The translations under genes were made by a program, and so were the position numbers. From Exophiala sp. HKRS030 (taxonomy: Eukaryota; Ascomycota; Eurotiomycetes; Chaetothyriales; Herpotrichiellaceae), in contig JAHWDD010000007.1 in the NCBI GenBank assembly GCA_023897205.1, positions 5,039,761 through 5,103,760 on the forward strand: 64,000 nt of DNA, written 5' to 3'. The notes beneath the pieces were generated by a model. That model was given only the letters and a program-made list of their open reading frames with translations, made no database searches and had not been told where the DNA came from. Below, one piece after another: positions 10,560-22,288 of the stretch (position 1 is its first letter; the number at the start of each line of letters is the position of its first letter).

Positions 10560-11676
10560 CTAGTACGTGGCTGGTGTGACACTCAGGCGACCACCGTCTG
10601 TTATCACACAGCTGCCATTGCAATAGGCTCCTGCCCGCGAGGCCAGATACAGCAAAGGTCCCATAATGTCCTCTGGCTGCCCTGCACGCTCGGCAGGGAT
10701 TTGTTCCACTGGGAAAGAGCCTTCTTCTGCTGGATTTTGGTCTTTGATCAGGGTAGTAGTGAGGTCCGTTGGAAATACTGAGTATTATCAGACTCGGGTT
10801 AGTCCTGATATCTTAGAAAAGGCAGGCAAGAATACTTACAGCCTGGACATAATACATTTGCTCTGATTCTATATGGCACCAAGTATGTGGCCAGAATTTT
10901 CATCAACATGGTCGTGGCAGCCTTGCTTGTACCATAGGCAAAACCTGCCGTAACTTTCCTGTTAAAGCTTCCAATGCTGCTGGTGGCAATGATCTGACTC
11001 CTTCCTCCTTGGTACGCTGATCGCTTGTTCCCTTCGTCTAACAGCCCAAGGAAAGCAATAGTCGTGTAAAAAACCGCTGTACAATTGACGTGGTATGTAT
11101 TGGTAAAATCTTCCATCGGAATGGTGAACAAAGTCTCCTGTATTTCTGCGATGCTTGATCCTTGAGCAACGTTGCCCGAAGGGCCTGCAATACCAGAGTT
11201 CGCCACAAGAAGATCTATGTATCCTGCGTCACTCGCGATGAATGCTGCCGCCGATCGTAAGTTTTGTCTATCTGTTACATCACATTCCAGCGGAATGACA
11301 CAGTCCAAGCCCTGATTCTGTTAGAAACTGAAAAGGAAAAGACGCACTGGTGAGGAGCCTGAAGTAGGCATGTTGCACTTACAATCTTGCCGACTGCGTC
11401 GTCCAGGACTTGCTTCCTCCGCCCAAGAATATAGACTCTTTTTGCGCCATTCTCGGCCAATGCCTGAGCCATGAAAAGCCCAAGGCCTGTACATGATCAG
11501 GGTTAAACTTCAATGAATCAGATAGAACAGCAGTAGTGACGAGTGATGAAAGAAGGGATCTTGGAGGAGCACGCCCCATTGCCATGCACATCGGACTTAC
11601 CACTTCCTCCGCCCGTGACAACGGCAACAATTCCATTGACATTGAACAACAGATTGACTTGGCTCGTTTGACCCAT
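10560..11676 (-). CDS. Short-chain dehydrogenase/reductase (classical SDR)
   Basis: NAD(P)H-dependent oxidoreductase of the classical SDR type. Four exons give one frame of 289 codons: 11676-11601, 11486-11383, 11311-10840 and 10777-10560. All introns have GT and AG ends (114, 71 and 62 nt). The cofactor motif TGGGSGLGL is created exactly at the first splice. Then follow ECDVTD, the NSGIAG strand, the catalytic Ser in IIATSSIGS and YGTSK (YxxxK). The third splice joins VLCPG to LFPTDL, the usual family sequence after the fourth core strand. The end holds CVITDGG and a short tail. There is no signal peptide, so it is probably cytosolic; the substrate is not readable. It diverges from the permease at 12624 across about 950 bp, a possible shared control region. 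Confidence 0.9.
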
Positions 11677-12623
11677 TGCTGCAATCAGGGTTCCAGGGAA
11701 AGATTAAAACAAACCTGATAAGGCGTCTAGTGACGGATAGCGAAAGGGTGTTTAAAGTGCTACAGAGTATTGACCTTGTCGACATGGCATCATGTGGAAA
11801 TGACATTTCTCCGCCTGCGTACGCCATCAAATCAGTCCACTGAATGCAAGATATTTAGACGTTGAACACAGGTCAAGCGCAGCCATCGAGACGGCAAAAG
11901 TTTCAGCGGCCATACCTCCCTTGATAACTTCGGAAATGCTTTCCACTTTCAGCGCTACAATATATCCTCTTTGGCACGTTTCCCTCCCCTCCTGCTCTCA
12001 CCTCGTCTCCGAATACCTCGCTTATTTGCTGCAAGGAAGAGCAAGCCAGTGCTTGGACTTCACACATAGGAGCCAAATATGGCCGAAAGGTACCGCGGGC
12101 TTATGTTTTGGGTCTCGACCTCAACGTCTTTGACCCGCGATTCGAGAGCAAAGTCAATCGACTTATCTGCTCGCTAGGACGACGAATTGGAACGCGAGCT
12201 ATCTGTTGGAACGGGTCAAGTTGGGTTACAGATACGGAGGCGCCTGAAGAAATGCACCCCAGTTTTCGGGGTTGGCGTTCGGAAAGGGTAACCCAGACTT
12301 GACGGTCAGGATTTAGTGGCAATGAAGTTCTCCGCAGTCCACCTCATCCCTTCAGAAGTAGAAAGTGAATCCGGGAGACTCTGCCGCAATTTGAACCCGC
12401 AATTTGAACCCGCAATTCAGAAACGTCTATCCTTCTGTAGGCAGCTATCCCTCATAGTTCAATGCTCACAGTGGTCCGTTTCCGCTAAATGGCTGCATAT
12501 TGATAAGTAAGTCGTTATCTAGGCTCGTGGCAAGGGCTTTGTTTTCGATAAAATACTTGTCGATTCCGAACCCTGAATCCATGAACTTCGCAACTTCACT
12601 GAAAGCACTCCACAAAGCCCAAA
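11677..12623. promoter_or_regulatory. Divergent intergenic region between SDR and permease
   Basis: About 950 bp between two start codons pointing away from each other. It has no convincing coding sequence and presumably holds both promoters. A short direct repeat (CGCAATTTGAACC, twice) lies near 12390-12415. No TATA box was identified with confidence. Confidence 0.45.
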
Positions 12624-14534
12624 ATGTCACTCTCAGAGAGAGAGAAATCCCAAGGTCCAAGGGAGATCCACCCTATCGACTCTAACGACGGCAGAATTGG
12701 ACACAGCGAAGCAATCAATTCGTTAAACTATAAGCAAACCAAACGTCACTTGCTCCCCCGACACATTCAATTGATTGCTATCTCTGGTGCCATTGGTACA
12801 GGACTCTTCGTAAGTGAAACAATTACGCCTTGCAGACGAGATATTCATTATCATAGATTGGCACCGGTTCTACACTGCACCAGGCTGGTCCAGCTGCTCT
12901 CTTCCTCGGATATGCTATTTATGGTGGCCTTATTTACATCGCCTTCAACTCGATGGGCGAGATGGTGTCGTACCTACCGATCGATGGATCCTATGTCGAA
13001 TTTGCGAGCCGGTTCGTCGACAACAGCTTTGGCTTTGCACTCGGATGGCTTGTTTTCTATAACTACGCCGTTACCGTTGCCGCCGAAGCCACTGCTGTGG
13101 CTGGAATGATCAATTACTGGAACACAGACATAAACAATGCTGTTTGGTGCACACTATTCCTGGTCTCGATCGTTGTCTTCGTAGGACTCCTGGCCCCATA
13201 CGTACGCCCACTTAATGCTGACGTATCTAGAATGTGTGGGGGGTGAGGTGGTTTGGTGAAGGGGAGTTTTACTTCTCCCTTTTCAAAGTATTCCTCATTG
13301 TGGGCCTTCTGATATTTACTTGTGAGTGGATCACCACATTGCTGCTAGCTGGTACAGTTACTGAGAGTGATTCAGTCATTACGATGGTGGGTGGTAATCC
13401 TCAGCATGACGCCTTCGGTTTTCGCAGTTGGAATCACCCTGGGGCCTTCCATGCCTACATCGCCAGTGGACCTTGGGGCAATTTCCTCGCCTTCTTTTCG
13501 ACATTTGTCGGCGCCGCCTACGCATACGGGGGCCCTGACTACATTGCTATGACCGCGGGTGAGGCCAAGTATCCTCGTCGCATATATCCCAATGTTTTCA
13601 GACGCGTCATCTACCGCCTGCTTGTCTTCTACATCGGGGGTGTCCTTGCTGTTGGTATTTTGGTGCGTCCGCTATCCACCGAGTCAGCGCTGCGCGTTGC
13701 TAACTAATGCTCAGGTTCCGTATGACGATCCCGACCTTGGGACCTCCAAAAAGGGAGCTGGATCGTCTCCGTTCGTCTTGGCCATGGTACGCATGAGCAT
13801 TCCGGCTCTGCCGTCTATCGTCAATGCGGCGATTTTGACATCAGCTTGGTCTTGTGGCCTCGCGAACTCCTTTACGGCTTCACGTGTCCTCTACTCTCTG
13901 GCTTTGCGTGGCACTGCCCCAGCAATCTTCCGAAGAACTTTCCGTGGAGTACCAATCGTAGCTCTTGGAGTAGTAGTCGCATTTGGTTGCTTGTCTTACA
14001 TGTCGGTGTCCAACAGTGCAGCAACTGCTTTTGGCTACATTGTCAACATCACGGGAGCCACTTGGATCTTGAATATGGGTCTTCAGCAAATAATCTACAT
14101 TGGTTTCCGGCGCGGGATCGCTTATCGGGGCATCGACCGTTCGACGCTGCCATTTACTGTGAAGAGACAGCTGCCGCTTGCTTGGTTCGCGCTGTGCTGC
14201 TATCTCTTCCTCTTCTTCGTAAGTTGTCCCCATAACACAAAGACTACGGATCAGACTCATCTTGACGTAGACTAACGGATGGGTTGTCTTTACCCGCGGT
14301 AATTGGGCGGTGGATGACTTCCTCTTTGCTTACCTCAGTGCACCAATTTTTGTGGCGCTGTATTTAGGACACAAGATCTGGACTGTCAGTCATGGCAGTA
14401 CGTGGAAGCTCCATCGACCCCGAGATATTGATCTCGATACTGGACGCGATGAGGTCGAGCAAGACGAGGGAACCTATCCTCCTCTGCCAACGACAAAGGT
14501 CGCCAAATTCCTGCATTGGCTATGGGGTGCCTGA
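12624..14534 (+). CDS. Amino-acid permease, YAT (fungal APC) family
   Basis: Plasma-membrane proton/amino-acid symporter. Six exons join into 551 codons: 12624-12809, 12857-13180, 13231-13321, 13376-13662, 13715-14218 and 14271-14534. Introns are 47-54 nt with GT/AG ends. The second donor (GTAGGA at 13181) is less typical; it was chosen because it restores VFNVWGVRWFGEGEF. The N-terminus is hydrophilic, then LLPRHIQLIAISGAIGTGLF (first span; the G-x-G-T-G-L substrate loop of the family) runs into IGTGSTLHQAGP. Later come GEMVSYLPIDGSYVEF, FVTMVGGNPQHDA-type sequence at the third splice, GEAKYPRR and the loop ASRVLYSLALRGTAPAIF. About twelve spans can be counted. The length is normal and no lesion is seen. 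It is the only intact importer in the cluster, so it probably brings in the pathway's substrate (inference). Confidence 0.92.
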
Positions 14535-15060
14535 GACTGAGTTTCTCTTCGCAACGCTTCATCGCAAGATTTTGCGCTGCGTTTTAGTAAGTTTATCGAG
14601 TTTCCATAGTACGCGCAACCCATGTAGCTTCTGGAGCTTTCCTTGCCATATGCGGTTTAGCATGGACGCTTCAGCGATGTTTCTTTTTCCATATGATGAC
14701 CGTGTGATTCAAAGATTTGCCAAATGTTCTGCTGAACATTTATGAAGAATGATAATATGGAAGTGAATGAGTACTATTGCATTTCTTGCATATTTGCTGG
14801 ATAGTCATATTGAGACCGCTTCCCTCAACCCGCTTCCGAAATGACACAGGACTCCTCGGGTAGCACAGAATCGTGTCGTGCTATACGCGGTGTTGACGAT
14901 ACATTTGCGTATAGCCAGGCAATCTTTTCTCGCGATACTCCTTCTCGATGCTTGGAGGCATAGACCTGAAAATATGCAGTCATTACACGTGGAACATGTG
15001 CAGTTTCCAGAGTTGATGTCGAATAGAAGGATACGACAAGGCAAGAGGCCCCTTTCCGCT
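14535..15060. other. Intergenic between convergent genes
   Basis: About 525 bp between the 3' ends of the permease and the extended SDR. Only short non-matching ORFs are present. It presumably contains both transcript ends. Confidence 0.5.
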
Positions 15061-16286
15061 CTATTGTTGTCCTTGCAGTCGTTTTGCTTCAGATGCTACC
15101 GCTTCTGCTATCGAATCTACCAACCCTGGGGCTTGAGGCTCCCAGCCCAAAGTATGCTGTGCTCGACCAGACCTAAACACCGCATTGGTACCCCATAATA
15201 CACCTCCGTGTGACGTTACTTTGTTCGCCTCATCAACATCGATCGTAAGTTCTATCTCGGAGCTTTTGAGTAAGCCTTGTTCTTGGGCAGCGGAAGCAAC
15301 GCATCGGTTCAATTCGCCGAACTCCTGTCACGGGTTAACGGTTTTCTCACGAGAAAATTGAAACGTACCATTGCTCCAGACCCAGGAAGATATATTCCTT
15401 CTCCATTCCAAAGCCCCGGCTGACTTTTGACTGCGGCATGCGCCAAACGCAAAAATAGGTCACCAAGGTCTCTGATGTGGATGTGACTCCATTGATTGAG
15501 ACCTCTCAACAAGCGAAACCCTTGTCCGTACTTCAACGTTGCCCGTGCGATCTCTGGCACCTGAATGCTCCTTTGATTCACAGGTCCAGCTCCCTGTCCA
15601 TAGATCAAAGGAGCAACAATCAAGGCTGTCCGTGCGACTGACGGATCTTGGGCCATTATGAGGTTATCCACTAGTCGTGATGGGCTGTTTCGAATGAGGC
15701 TGAGAACCTTTTGAGAATCCTCCACGTCGTCATATACTTCCACCGGTGATTCTCCATATCGGCCCTCCATGACTTCAGGGATAGTAAAGAGGGAAGCTCC
15801 TGAAATCTGGATCCAGTACGCTGCTTCTTTTTGAGCCAAAATCCACAGTTCTGATACCCAAACTTACATGGTGAGTCAGAGCCTTTGTCTCCGATCGCTC
15901 TGGCAATGGCTTGACTGCTTTTGAGGTGGTTTGTACTTGCAAGGTCTGGTGAGACACCGTCAATGGAAGCAATATAACTTGTGGCGTAAGCAAACGTACG
16001 GAAAATGATGTCTGCCCGGCGCGTTTCTTCCTCGACCAGCCCGGAATCGTCCAAATCACCAAGGACTATCTGAACATGGTCTGGAAACATATCTAGGACC
16101 CTTCTTGCCTTTTTGATGTCTCTTATCAGGCACGCGATCACCGTGCATGATGCCGGAAACGACGAGGCAATCGATTGTAACGCCTGGCCACCGACATAGC
16201 CGGTGGCACCGGTGCTTGACTCGGTCAGGCTTACAAACCCTTTGCTTGACTGTCTCGATTGGCACGTACAGAAATATTCTCACCAT
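15061..16286 (-). CDS. NAD-dependent epimerase/dehydratase-like (extended SDR)
   Basis: Extended-SDR oxidoreductase acting on an unknown substrate. Five exons give 341 codons: 16286-16270, 16214-16000, 15945-15868, 15820-15369 and 15324-15061. Introns are 55, 54, 47 and 44 nt. The first exon is only 17 nt; its splice forms VRIFLTGATGYVGG, the Rossmann G-x-x-G-x-x-G motif, which supports this start and the AAG acceptor. Next come VLGDLDDSGLV (acidic residue after strand 3), the second splice giving ADIIFHLAS, and the third giving YWIQISGAS. TALIVAPLIYGQG is typical of fungal relatives. The usual YxxxK pair is not obvious, which is common in atypical extended SDRs. It shares a 420-bp divergent promoter with the Zn2Cys6 regulator, so joint control is likely (inference). 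Confidence 0.88.
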
Positions 16287-16707
16287 TGATTTGCTTATGT
16301 TTCAAAGAAGTCAGAAATGACTATTAAAGTATGCGCGTGGAAAGATAACGTTTGTCTTCTGCGACATTGATGTACTTGCTCCGTTTCATTTATCACCTCA
16401 GGATAGTTTCTCGATATTGGAGATTGACGTAACTTCGCGATTCGGCCAATTAACAACTGCGCACCAAAAAGGCAAGTGATCCCGGCGATGTCCGTCCACG
16501 TTCGGCTGACCTCCGCGGTGACAACTTTGTCTTCCTACAATCATTCGAAAACAGAAGTCAGCATGGATTGATCTCAAAGTCAGTGCGAGAACATTATCGG
16601 ACAAGACGCTCTCACATGGGGAGAAGCTGATTTTCGTGCTTGTTATTCGCAATTGATTAATTAGCGCCCACAATAGCGAATCCCATCTTCAAGTCTGAGG
16701 TGACGAC
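16287..16707. promoter_or_regulatory. Divergent promoter region of extended SDR and Zn2Cys6 regulator
   Basis: 421 bp between two outward-facing start codons. A minus-strand ORF here (16398-16673) has no family motif and lies in what should be promoter DNA. I saw no clear TATA box. Confidence 0.45.
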
Positions 16708-19050
16708 ATGAAAACTGGCAGCAACAAGAATCCCAGTCGAAGCCACACTTTTGGAGGTTGCAAAACATGCCGATCACGTCACGTGAAGTGTGACAAGGTT
16801 CGACCTGCATGTCTTACTTGCAGGGCTGTGGGCATTGTTTGCGAAGGCTTCAGCCAAGAGTTGAGATGGGTTGAGAACCGGAGCAGTCATGGTGGCAATG
16901 GGGCCAAGACAGACTCTACTGAGCATCCCGTGAGGCAGCATTTATATACAGGTATTCTTTACAACGTAAGATTCAGCCAAGCCATGCTAACAAGGATCTT
17001 GTAGAAGCAAGTCGCAAGTTAATGAGCAAAGCTTTACTTGCTGATATGGCTGAAAAGCCTGTTGACGCATTTCTCTCAGATCTAGACGCAAGATACCGAG
17101 ATGAACCCCCAGAAGCTGTTAATGGGGTCTCGATAGGCCCTTTTGGGGTGTTCAATCTCGTCCCACCACCTAATGGGGGCCTGCCTCTCAACGACTCACC
17201 CCTATCGGTGACTGAGCTGCAAGCCATGGAGGTCTTCCAAAGTGAGGATGCCATGCCATCTGTCGAATCTGTTGGTAGTCTGGCCGATTTGCACGGCTTT
17301 TTGGACTGGCCCGACCTCTTCGACCTTGATTTCACAAGCTATGATATACCTCAGCCTACATCTGACAACGATTTTCAAGACACTTTCCCTGGCTACGTTC
17401 CTACGGTATCGCACGTCGCCCAAACTGATAATGTTGAGGCCGAAGGTGACTACGGCCATAATAGTATTAAGACCGACTCGTTGAATTTCATGCAGAACAA
17501 TGGAAGAGTGAGCCACGCCGGGATTGATCCCGCAAAGGCGGAACTGGCTCTCGCTCACTTCAAGAATCACTTTATCTTTCATTTGCGTATCATGCCCATC
17601 GAGAAGAGATCGCCGTGGGAAGTCAACAACTTGAATTCTGCCATCATGACCTTGGCTAGAATCACATATATGACTTCACAGCCGGTGTCCCATGGCGCCC
17701 TAGCCAACTTGCAGGCTGTATTGGCTCTTTCGGCACACCATCTAGGCACTCAGAACGTGAGTCATGGTACAGTATCTGCAGAAGACTGGCAAAGCTTCTC
17801 GGCCAGGATGAGTGAGCGGGCGATGGAAAACTTGCAGTCATCTTTACGGAACGAAACCAGAGGCCCCGATGCCGCCAAATATAAAGACCAACTTATGGCA
17901 ATCCTCGCCATGCTGACCTATGCCGTAAGCCTCCAGTCCAGACTGAAACTATGTTACTAAATCCTGATAGACCCTGCACGACAGGCAACAAGAGGCTCGT
18001 GCATATATGATCGACGCTGAGCGGCTCCTTAGAATTCGTGGATTGGCCAAACGAACCATTTCACGCAAGGCGAGGGAGTTGCACCATGTCTACACGTGGA
18101 TCAGGATAATGGAAGAGAGCACTTTCGTCCTTCATAACTACGAAATAACAGGGACGAAAGTGGCTGCTGGATCTACGAAGCAGCCAGCCAGAGAATTTCG
18201 GAACGATGGAACCCTAGGTACCCGACCGCTCGGCATGTATAATACAGGGCCAAATCCGCGCTTGGATGACTTTCTCCGGCTCAACACACCACCCTCAGAC
18301 AGCGAGACTGATGCTATAGCCACCAAGGATGTTGAAACTGGACAGCACGATATCCACCTTGAGGACAGTCGGGAATTTCCCCCAAGCATGTATACCGAGC
18401 TGTACGGAATTTCTGAGACTTGGCTTAGTCTTGTGTCTCAAACCACTCGATTAGCAAACGTCATTGATAGGCTAGGGGTGGACAACGAACGAGACAATCT
18501 CCAAGCTATGGAGCTCCTTGAGAGGCGAAAACAGCGACTGGAGAATATGGTATGCTCGTATACGGCAATAGACCGTTATGATGCTACCGGCCAAGCACAG
18601 TCTGAAATATCGAGGCCAAGCACGGAAATCGCGCGCGATTCCATAGTACGGGCGCTAAATTCTGCTTTGGTGATATTCTTTTATCGAAGGATCAGGAGGC
18701 TCAACCCTTGGATTTTGCAAGAGCATGTGAGAAACGTTGTTCAGGCTTTGAAAGACTATGATACATCGTGTCGTGATGCTAATATTTGGGGAACCGGGTC
18801 TCCATGGCCTGCTTTCATGGCAGGGTGCGAAGCGTTGCACCCTTCACACAGAGAGTACTTGAGCAATTGGTTTGATAAGGCTTTTGATATAACAGGCTTT
18901 GAGAGGTTGAAAGCAGCGAAAGCGTGCATGGAGGACATATGGAGACGTCGCTGTCAACCGACACCGGGGGTGGCCCGGAAAGACCGTCATCAACTCTGGA
19001 CATGGGAACACGCTTCGAGAGAACAGAACATGCATTTTCTGCTGTCATAA
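16708..19050 (+). CDS. Zn2Cys6 transcription factor (Fungal_trans_2 type)
   Basis: Nuclear DNA-binding regulator of 747 codons in three exons: 16708-16951, 17005-17924 and 17971-19050. Introns are 53 and 46 nt, with GCTAAC and TACTAA branch points. Residues 17-44 hold the binuclear zinc cluster, C-x2-C-x6-C-x6-C-x2-C-x6-C (GGCKTCRSRHVKCDK, then a second CLTC half). An acidic, proline-containing linker (DWPDLFDLDF) could be an activation segment. The rest is a helix-rich fungal regulatory domain. The overall plan resembles arginine-metabolism regulator II/ARCA-like proteins, but assignment to arginine is not supported by the sequence alone. It sits centrally among the intact enzyme genes, so it is the obvious candidate for their pathway-specific activator (inference). 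Confidence 0.92.
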
Positions 19051-19111
19051 GCCCTGTCTAACATGGCTAATAAATATCTACAACCTGGTTGAATTTTTGA
19101 AACCTTCTTCA

Positions 19112-20017
19112 TTAGTCAACAACCTTCAACCCAGCATTCCGCAGAATGTTTGCCAACTCTGTCCGCGGCCCATCAGTCAGTAACTTGAAGGGCTTCCTGG
19201 GCCCACCGGTGGGGTGACCAAGTAGTTCCATGCCCGTCTTCACAGCAGATGGATAGTTGTGCTCCTCTAAGAACTTGCAAATCGGGTAGATTTTCGACCA
19301 CAATTCTCGGCCAAGGTTCAGATCGCCCTTGACAGCCAAAGCATCCCACAATTGGGCGGAAAGCTCAGGAATGATATTTGACGCTCCCCAAACAGAGCCT
19401 TTGCAGCCAGCCACCAAGCCATAGAATGTGAGTGTATCCCACCCATTGAACGCGGTGATTTGGTTGCCATGAGCAAAAACCAATTCGGTGAATGCAGGAG
19501 CGTTGCCAGATGTATCTTTCAGATATTTCACGCCGAATTTGGAGAGACCTGCAATCTGTGGCGGGGTAAGGGTTAATCCAGATGCAGAAGGAATGTTATA
19601 GTAGATAATATCCAGATGGGAGGCGGCATAGATTTCGGACATAAGCTCCCCAAGTTGTTCATAGTTGACGGGATCGTAAAAGGGTGGAACGACCATTAAA
19701 GCTGCGGCTCCGGCTTTTGCAGCATGCCGTGCCAGCTCGATACAATCCTTGGTCGAGGTGGCGCCAACACCAGCGACCACAGGTACTTTGCCATGGGCGT
19801 ATTCGATACACAGCTCTAGGTTTTGCTTTCTTTCCTCCAGAGTCATGGCTGTGAACTCTCCTGTAGTGCCGCCAGGTACAAGGCCATGGCAGCCAGCGTT
19901 CAGAACATGGTCAATATGCGCTTTGAGACGTTGCTGGTCAATGGCCGTGCCGTCATCCGTGAACGGTGTGATCAATGCCACTAGAACGCCGGTCAAGGCC
20001 TGATTTGTAGTAGCCAT
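19112..20017 (-). CDS. DapA/N-acetylneuraminate-lyase family aldolase
   Basis: Single-exon class I aldolase of 301 residues, the normal length for this (beta/alpha)8 family. Members join or split pyruvate and an aldehyde or keto acid through a lysine Schiff base. The motifs are all present: GGTTGEF near residue 50, PPFYDP near 113, the tyrosine of IIYYNIP near 140 and the Schiff-base lysine of KYLKDTSGN near 168. In fungi such proteins are usually catabolic (2-keto-3-deoxy sugar acid or 4-hydroxy-2-oxoglutarate type) rather than lysine-forming, because fungi make lysine by the aminoadipate route. The substrate here is unknown. The gene diverges from the FMN 2-hydroxyacid dehydrogenase, which suggests that the two act in one pathway. 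No lesion is seen. Confidence 0.93.
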   Translation of the reverse strand: MATTNQALTGVLVALITPFTDDGTAIDQQRLKAHIDHVLNAGCHGLVPGGTTGEFTAMTLEERKQNLELCIEYAHGKVPVVAGVGATSTKDCIELARHAAKAGAAALMVVPPFYDPVNYEQLGELMSEIYAASHLDIIYYNIPSASGLTLTPPQIAGLSKFGVKYLKDTSGNAPAFTELVFAHGNQITAFNGWDTLTFYGLVAGCKGSVWGASNIIPELSAQLWDALAVKGDLNLGRELWSKIYPICKFLEEHNYPSAVKTGMELLGHPTGGPRKPFKLLTDGPRTELANILRNAGLKVVD

Positions 20018-20546
20018 TATGATGAATTCTTGGGCAAAGAGTTGTTACTAGGATTAAGGAATTGTTCTAAACAACGTGTGAATGTGATATAGTCAGAAAT
20101 TGATATCTTGAAATACACACTATATGCAACGGTCCTTCAATGCCACCGCGTGCTTTTAAAATGACCCAGTTGTAGGAATCCCTTTCTCAGCAGAGCAAAC
20201 GATCAAAGATCAAGGGGGAAATGGTTACCGGAGGATCTCAGCTCCAGCAAACCACAAATAGGTACGTATTACTACAATCACTAATCCTTGACCCCACCTC
20301 CCCTTTCCACTTTGATAACTCGGCCCCCATTCTGGAAGGTCTTTCCGGTTACTTTCTCTTCTCGATTTTTGGACCGGAGATCTCTGCAAGGGCCTCAATC
20401 AGTCTATGCCTGGGTTTAGGCGTTGTCTCTTATCACCCTTTGTAATTGTAGCGAGCTAGTTATCAACGAATGACTTAATTCTCGTCGTCTTCACTCAGTC
20501 TTCGCGCTCTCTTATTCCGCCTCACAATTTAATAGAGTACATCACG
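20018..20546. promoter_or_regulatory. Divergent promoter region of aldolase and FMN dehydrogenase
   Basis: 529 bp between two outward-facing starts. The small plus ORF at 20221-20445 has no family motif. The segment contains pyrimidine-rich tracts (near 20490-20520) upstream of the dehydrogenase start, common in fungal promoters. Confidence 0.45.
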
Positions 20547-22130
20547 ATGGCAAATCGACCTTTATCACTTGATCGCAATGTGTTTTCCATTGCAGACCTT
20601 GAGTCACTCGGTGCAAAAAAGCTGCCGAAAATGTATCGTGGTAGGCAGAATCTGAACCACACAACAATCTCCAAGGCTGACCATTACAAGACTACTACAA
20701 TGAAGGTGCTATGAACATGATTTCGTAAGTCGCGTACAAAATTCACTCACAACAGACAATCAAGTAGCACTCTGACTACCATCAGACTGCGCGACAACGT
20801 CGAAGCATACGAACGTTATCGGATTCTGCCACGAGTTTTACGCAACGTCGAGAGTGTTGATACCTCTACAACCTTTCTAGGGCACAAGGTTAGTATTTCG
20901 TGGCAGCATGTGACGGGAAGCCCTCAGTTTCCGTGCAAAGCAATGCTATGCTAACTTTCATATGGCATAGGTAACATTCCCACTCGGCATCAGTCCATCG
21001 GCCATGCACAAATTGGCTCATCCTGATGGGGAATTGGCGACATCACGAGCAGCTGCAACTCTGAACGTGGGTATGTGTCTTTCATCTTACGCAACTACAT
21101 CCCTAGAAGATGTGGCCAAGCAAGGATGTGGCAACCCTTATATGATGCAGATGTGCGTTCTGAAGGACCGGAGCAAAACTAAGCAGCTCCTGGATAGAGC
21201 TGAGGGTTGGTCGACGCGCCTCCCATTCTCCGAGCCTGTACTGACAAAGCGGAGCCGCTGGCTACGAGGCTCTATTTCTCTCAGCCGATGTGCCAGTGCT
21301 GGGACGTCGCCTCAACGAATTCCGCAATGACTTCACGCTCCCCAAAGGCCTTAGCTTTCCCAACATTCTATCCACTGGTGATAACGAGTTTGCAAAGAGT
21401 GCTAGTTCGCAAGACTACGGTCGGTCCCAAGTTGGAGCAGATATCGCTTTCGCTAACTGACAGTCTGTCTAGATTCTAGTTTGGAGTGGGCTGAAATTAT
21501 CCCTTGGCTAAGAAGGAATACGAAGATGCAGATATGGTTGAAAGGCAGTAAGTAGATAAGATGACCCTGCCCTGGCCCAAAGAATCTGCAAAGGTGACCT
21601 CTCGCTGGCAGTACTCAGTCCTCAAGATGTCGATCTAGCCATTGAGCACGGAGTGGACGGCGTGGTGATATCTAATCACGGTGGCCGTCAGTTGGATGGA
21701 GTTCCTGCCACCATTGATTGCTTGAGAGAATGCTCTCGAGTGGGCAGGGGGCGAATACAGATCGCCGTTGATGGGGGAATCCGATGTGGATCAGACATCT
21801 TTAAAGCTATCGCCCTCGGGGCACAACACTGTTTTATTGGGCGGATAGCAATCTGGGGGCTTGCTGTAAGTTTATTGAATATCCTCCAGATACGGTGCTA
21901 ATGGTTAGGTTTGCAGTACAACGGACAGCAGGGAGTCGAACTTGGCTTGAAGCTTCTTCTGGAGGAGTTCCGAACGACAATGGCACTCACAGGGTACTAT
22001 AATCATAATTTAACGTGGTGCTACATATAGTCACTAACCAATATCGATGTCCAGATGTCGAACGATCAGTGAAATCACACCAGATCACCTCACTTTTCTC
22101 GGACCCGGTGGGCGACTCCAGAAGTTGTAG
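20547..22130 (+). CDS. FMN-dependent 2-hydroxyacid dehydrogenase/oxidase
   Basis: Lactate/glycolate-oxidase family enzyme that oxidises an L-2-hydroxyacid to the 2-oxoacid. Nine exons give 373 codons: 20547-20640, 20691-20724, 20786-20888, 20971-21209, 21250-21419, 21473-21547, 21612-21865, 21917-21993 and 22055-22130. Every junction keeps frame and rebuilds family sequence, for example MYRDYYNEGAMN, LPRVLRNVE and WLKGILSPQDVDLA. Motifs: FPLGISPSAMHKLAHPDGE, AKQGCGNPYMMQMCVLKDR, DVPVLGRRLNEFR, then the active-site block GVVISNHGGRQLDG (His plus Arg) and IAVDGGIRCGSDIFKA. The fourth and fifth introns start with GTCGAC and GTCGGT, and the fourth is only 40 nt, so exon 4-5 joining is the least certain part. 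No haem domain or targeting peptide is seen. It is divergent from the aldolase and upstream of ALDH on the same strand. Confidence 0.88.
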
Positions 22131-22288
22131 ATTCGCGTTGATCAACTTATGCATCGTGAGCGTATTCCAAGTTCCATAGCGAGGAGGTCATTTGCCACTA
22201 TGCCAGCTGCAGTGTAGATTCATGCTCTAATTCCTATTCTGTTTCCTTTTCCATGGTGGAGCTTGTCCCCTCCCGGGAATATGAATGA

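Noticed and set aside
13880..14260. 126-codon minus-strand ORF opposite the permease, and similar ORFs opposite the GMC and TF genes
   Set aside because: Antisense shadows of well-supported exons with no independent evidence.
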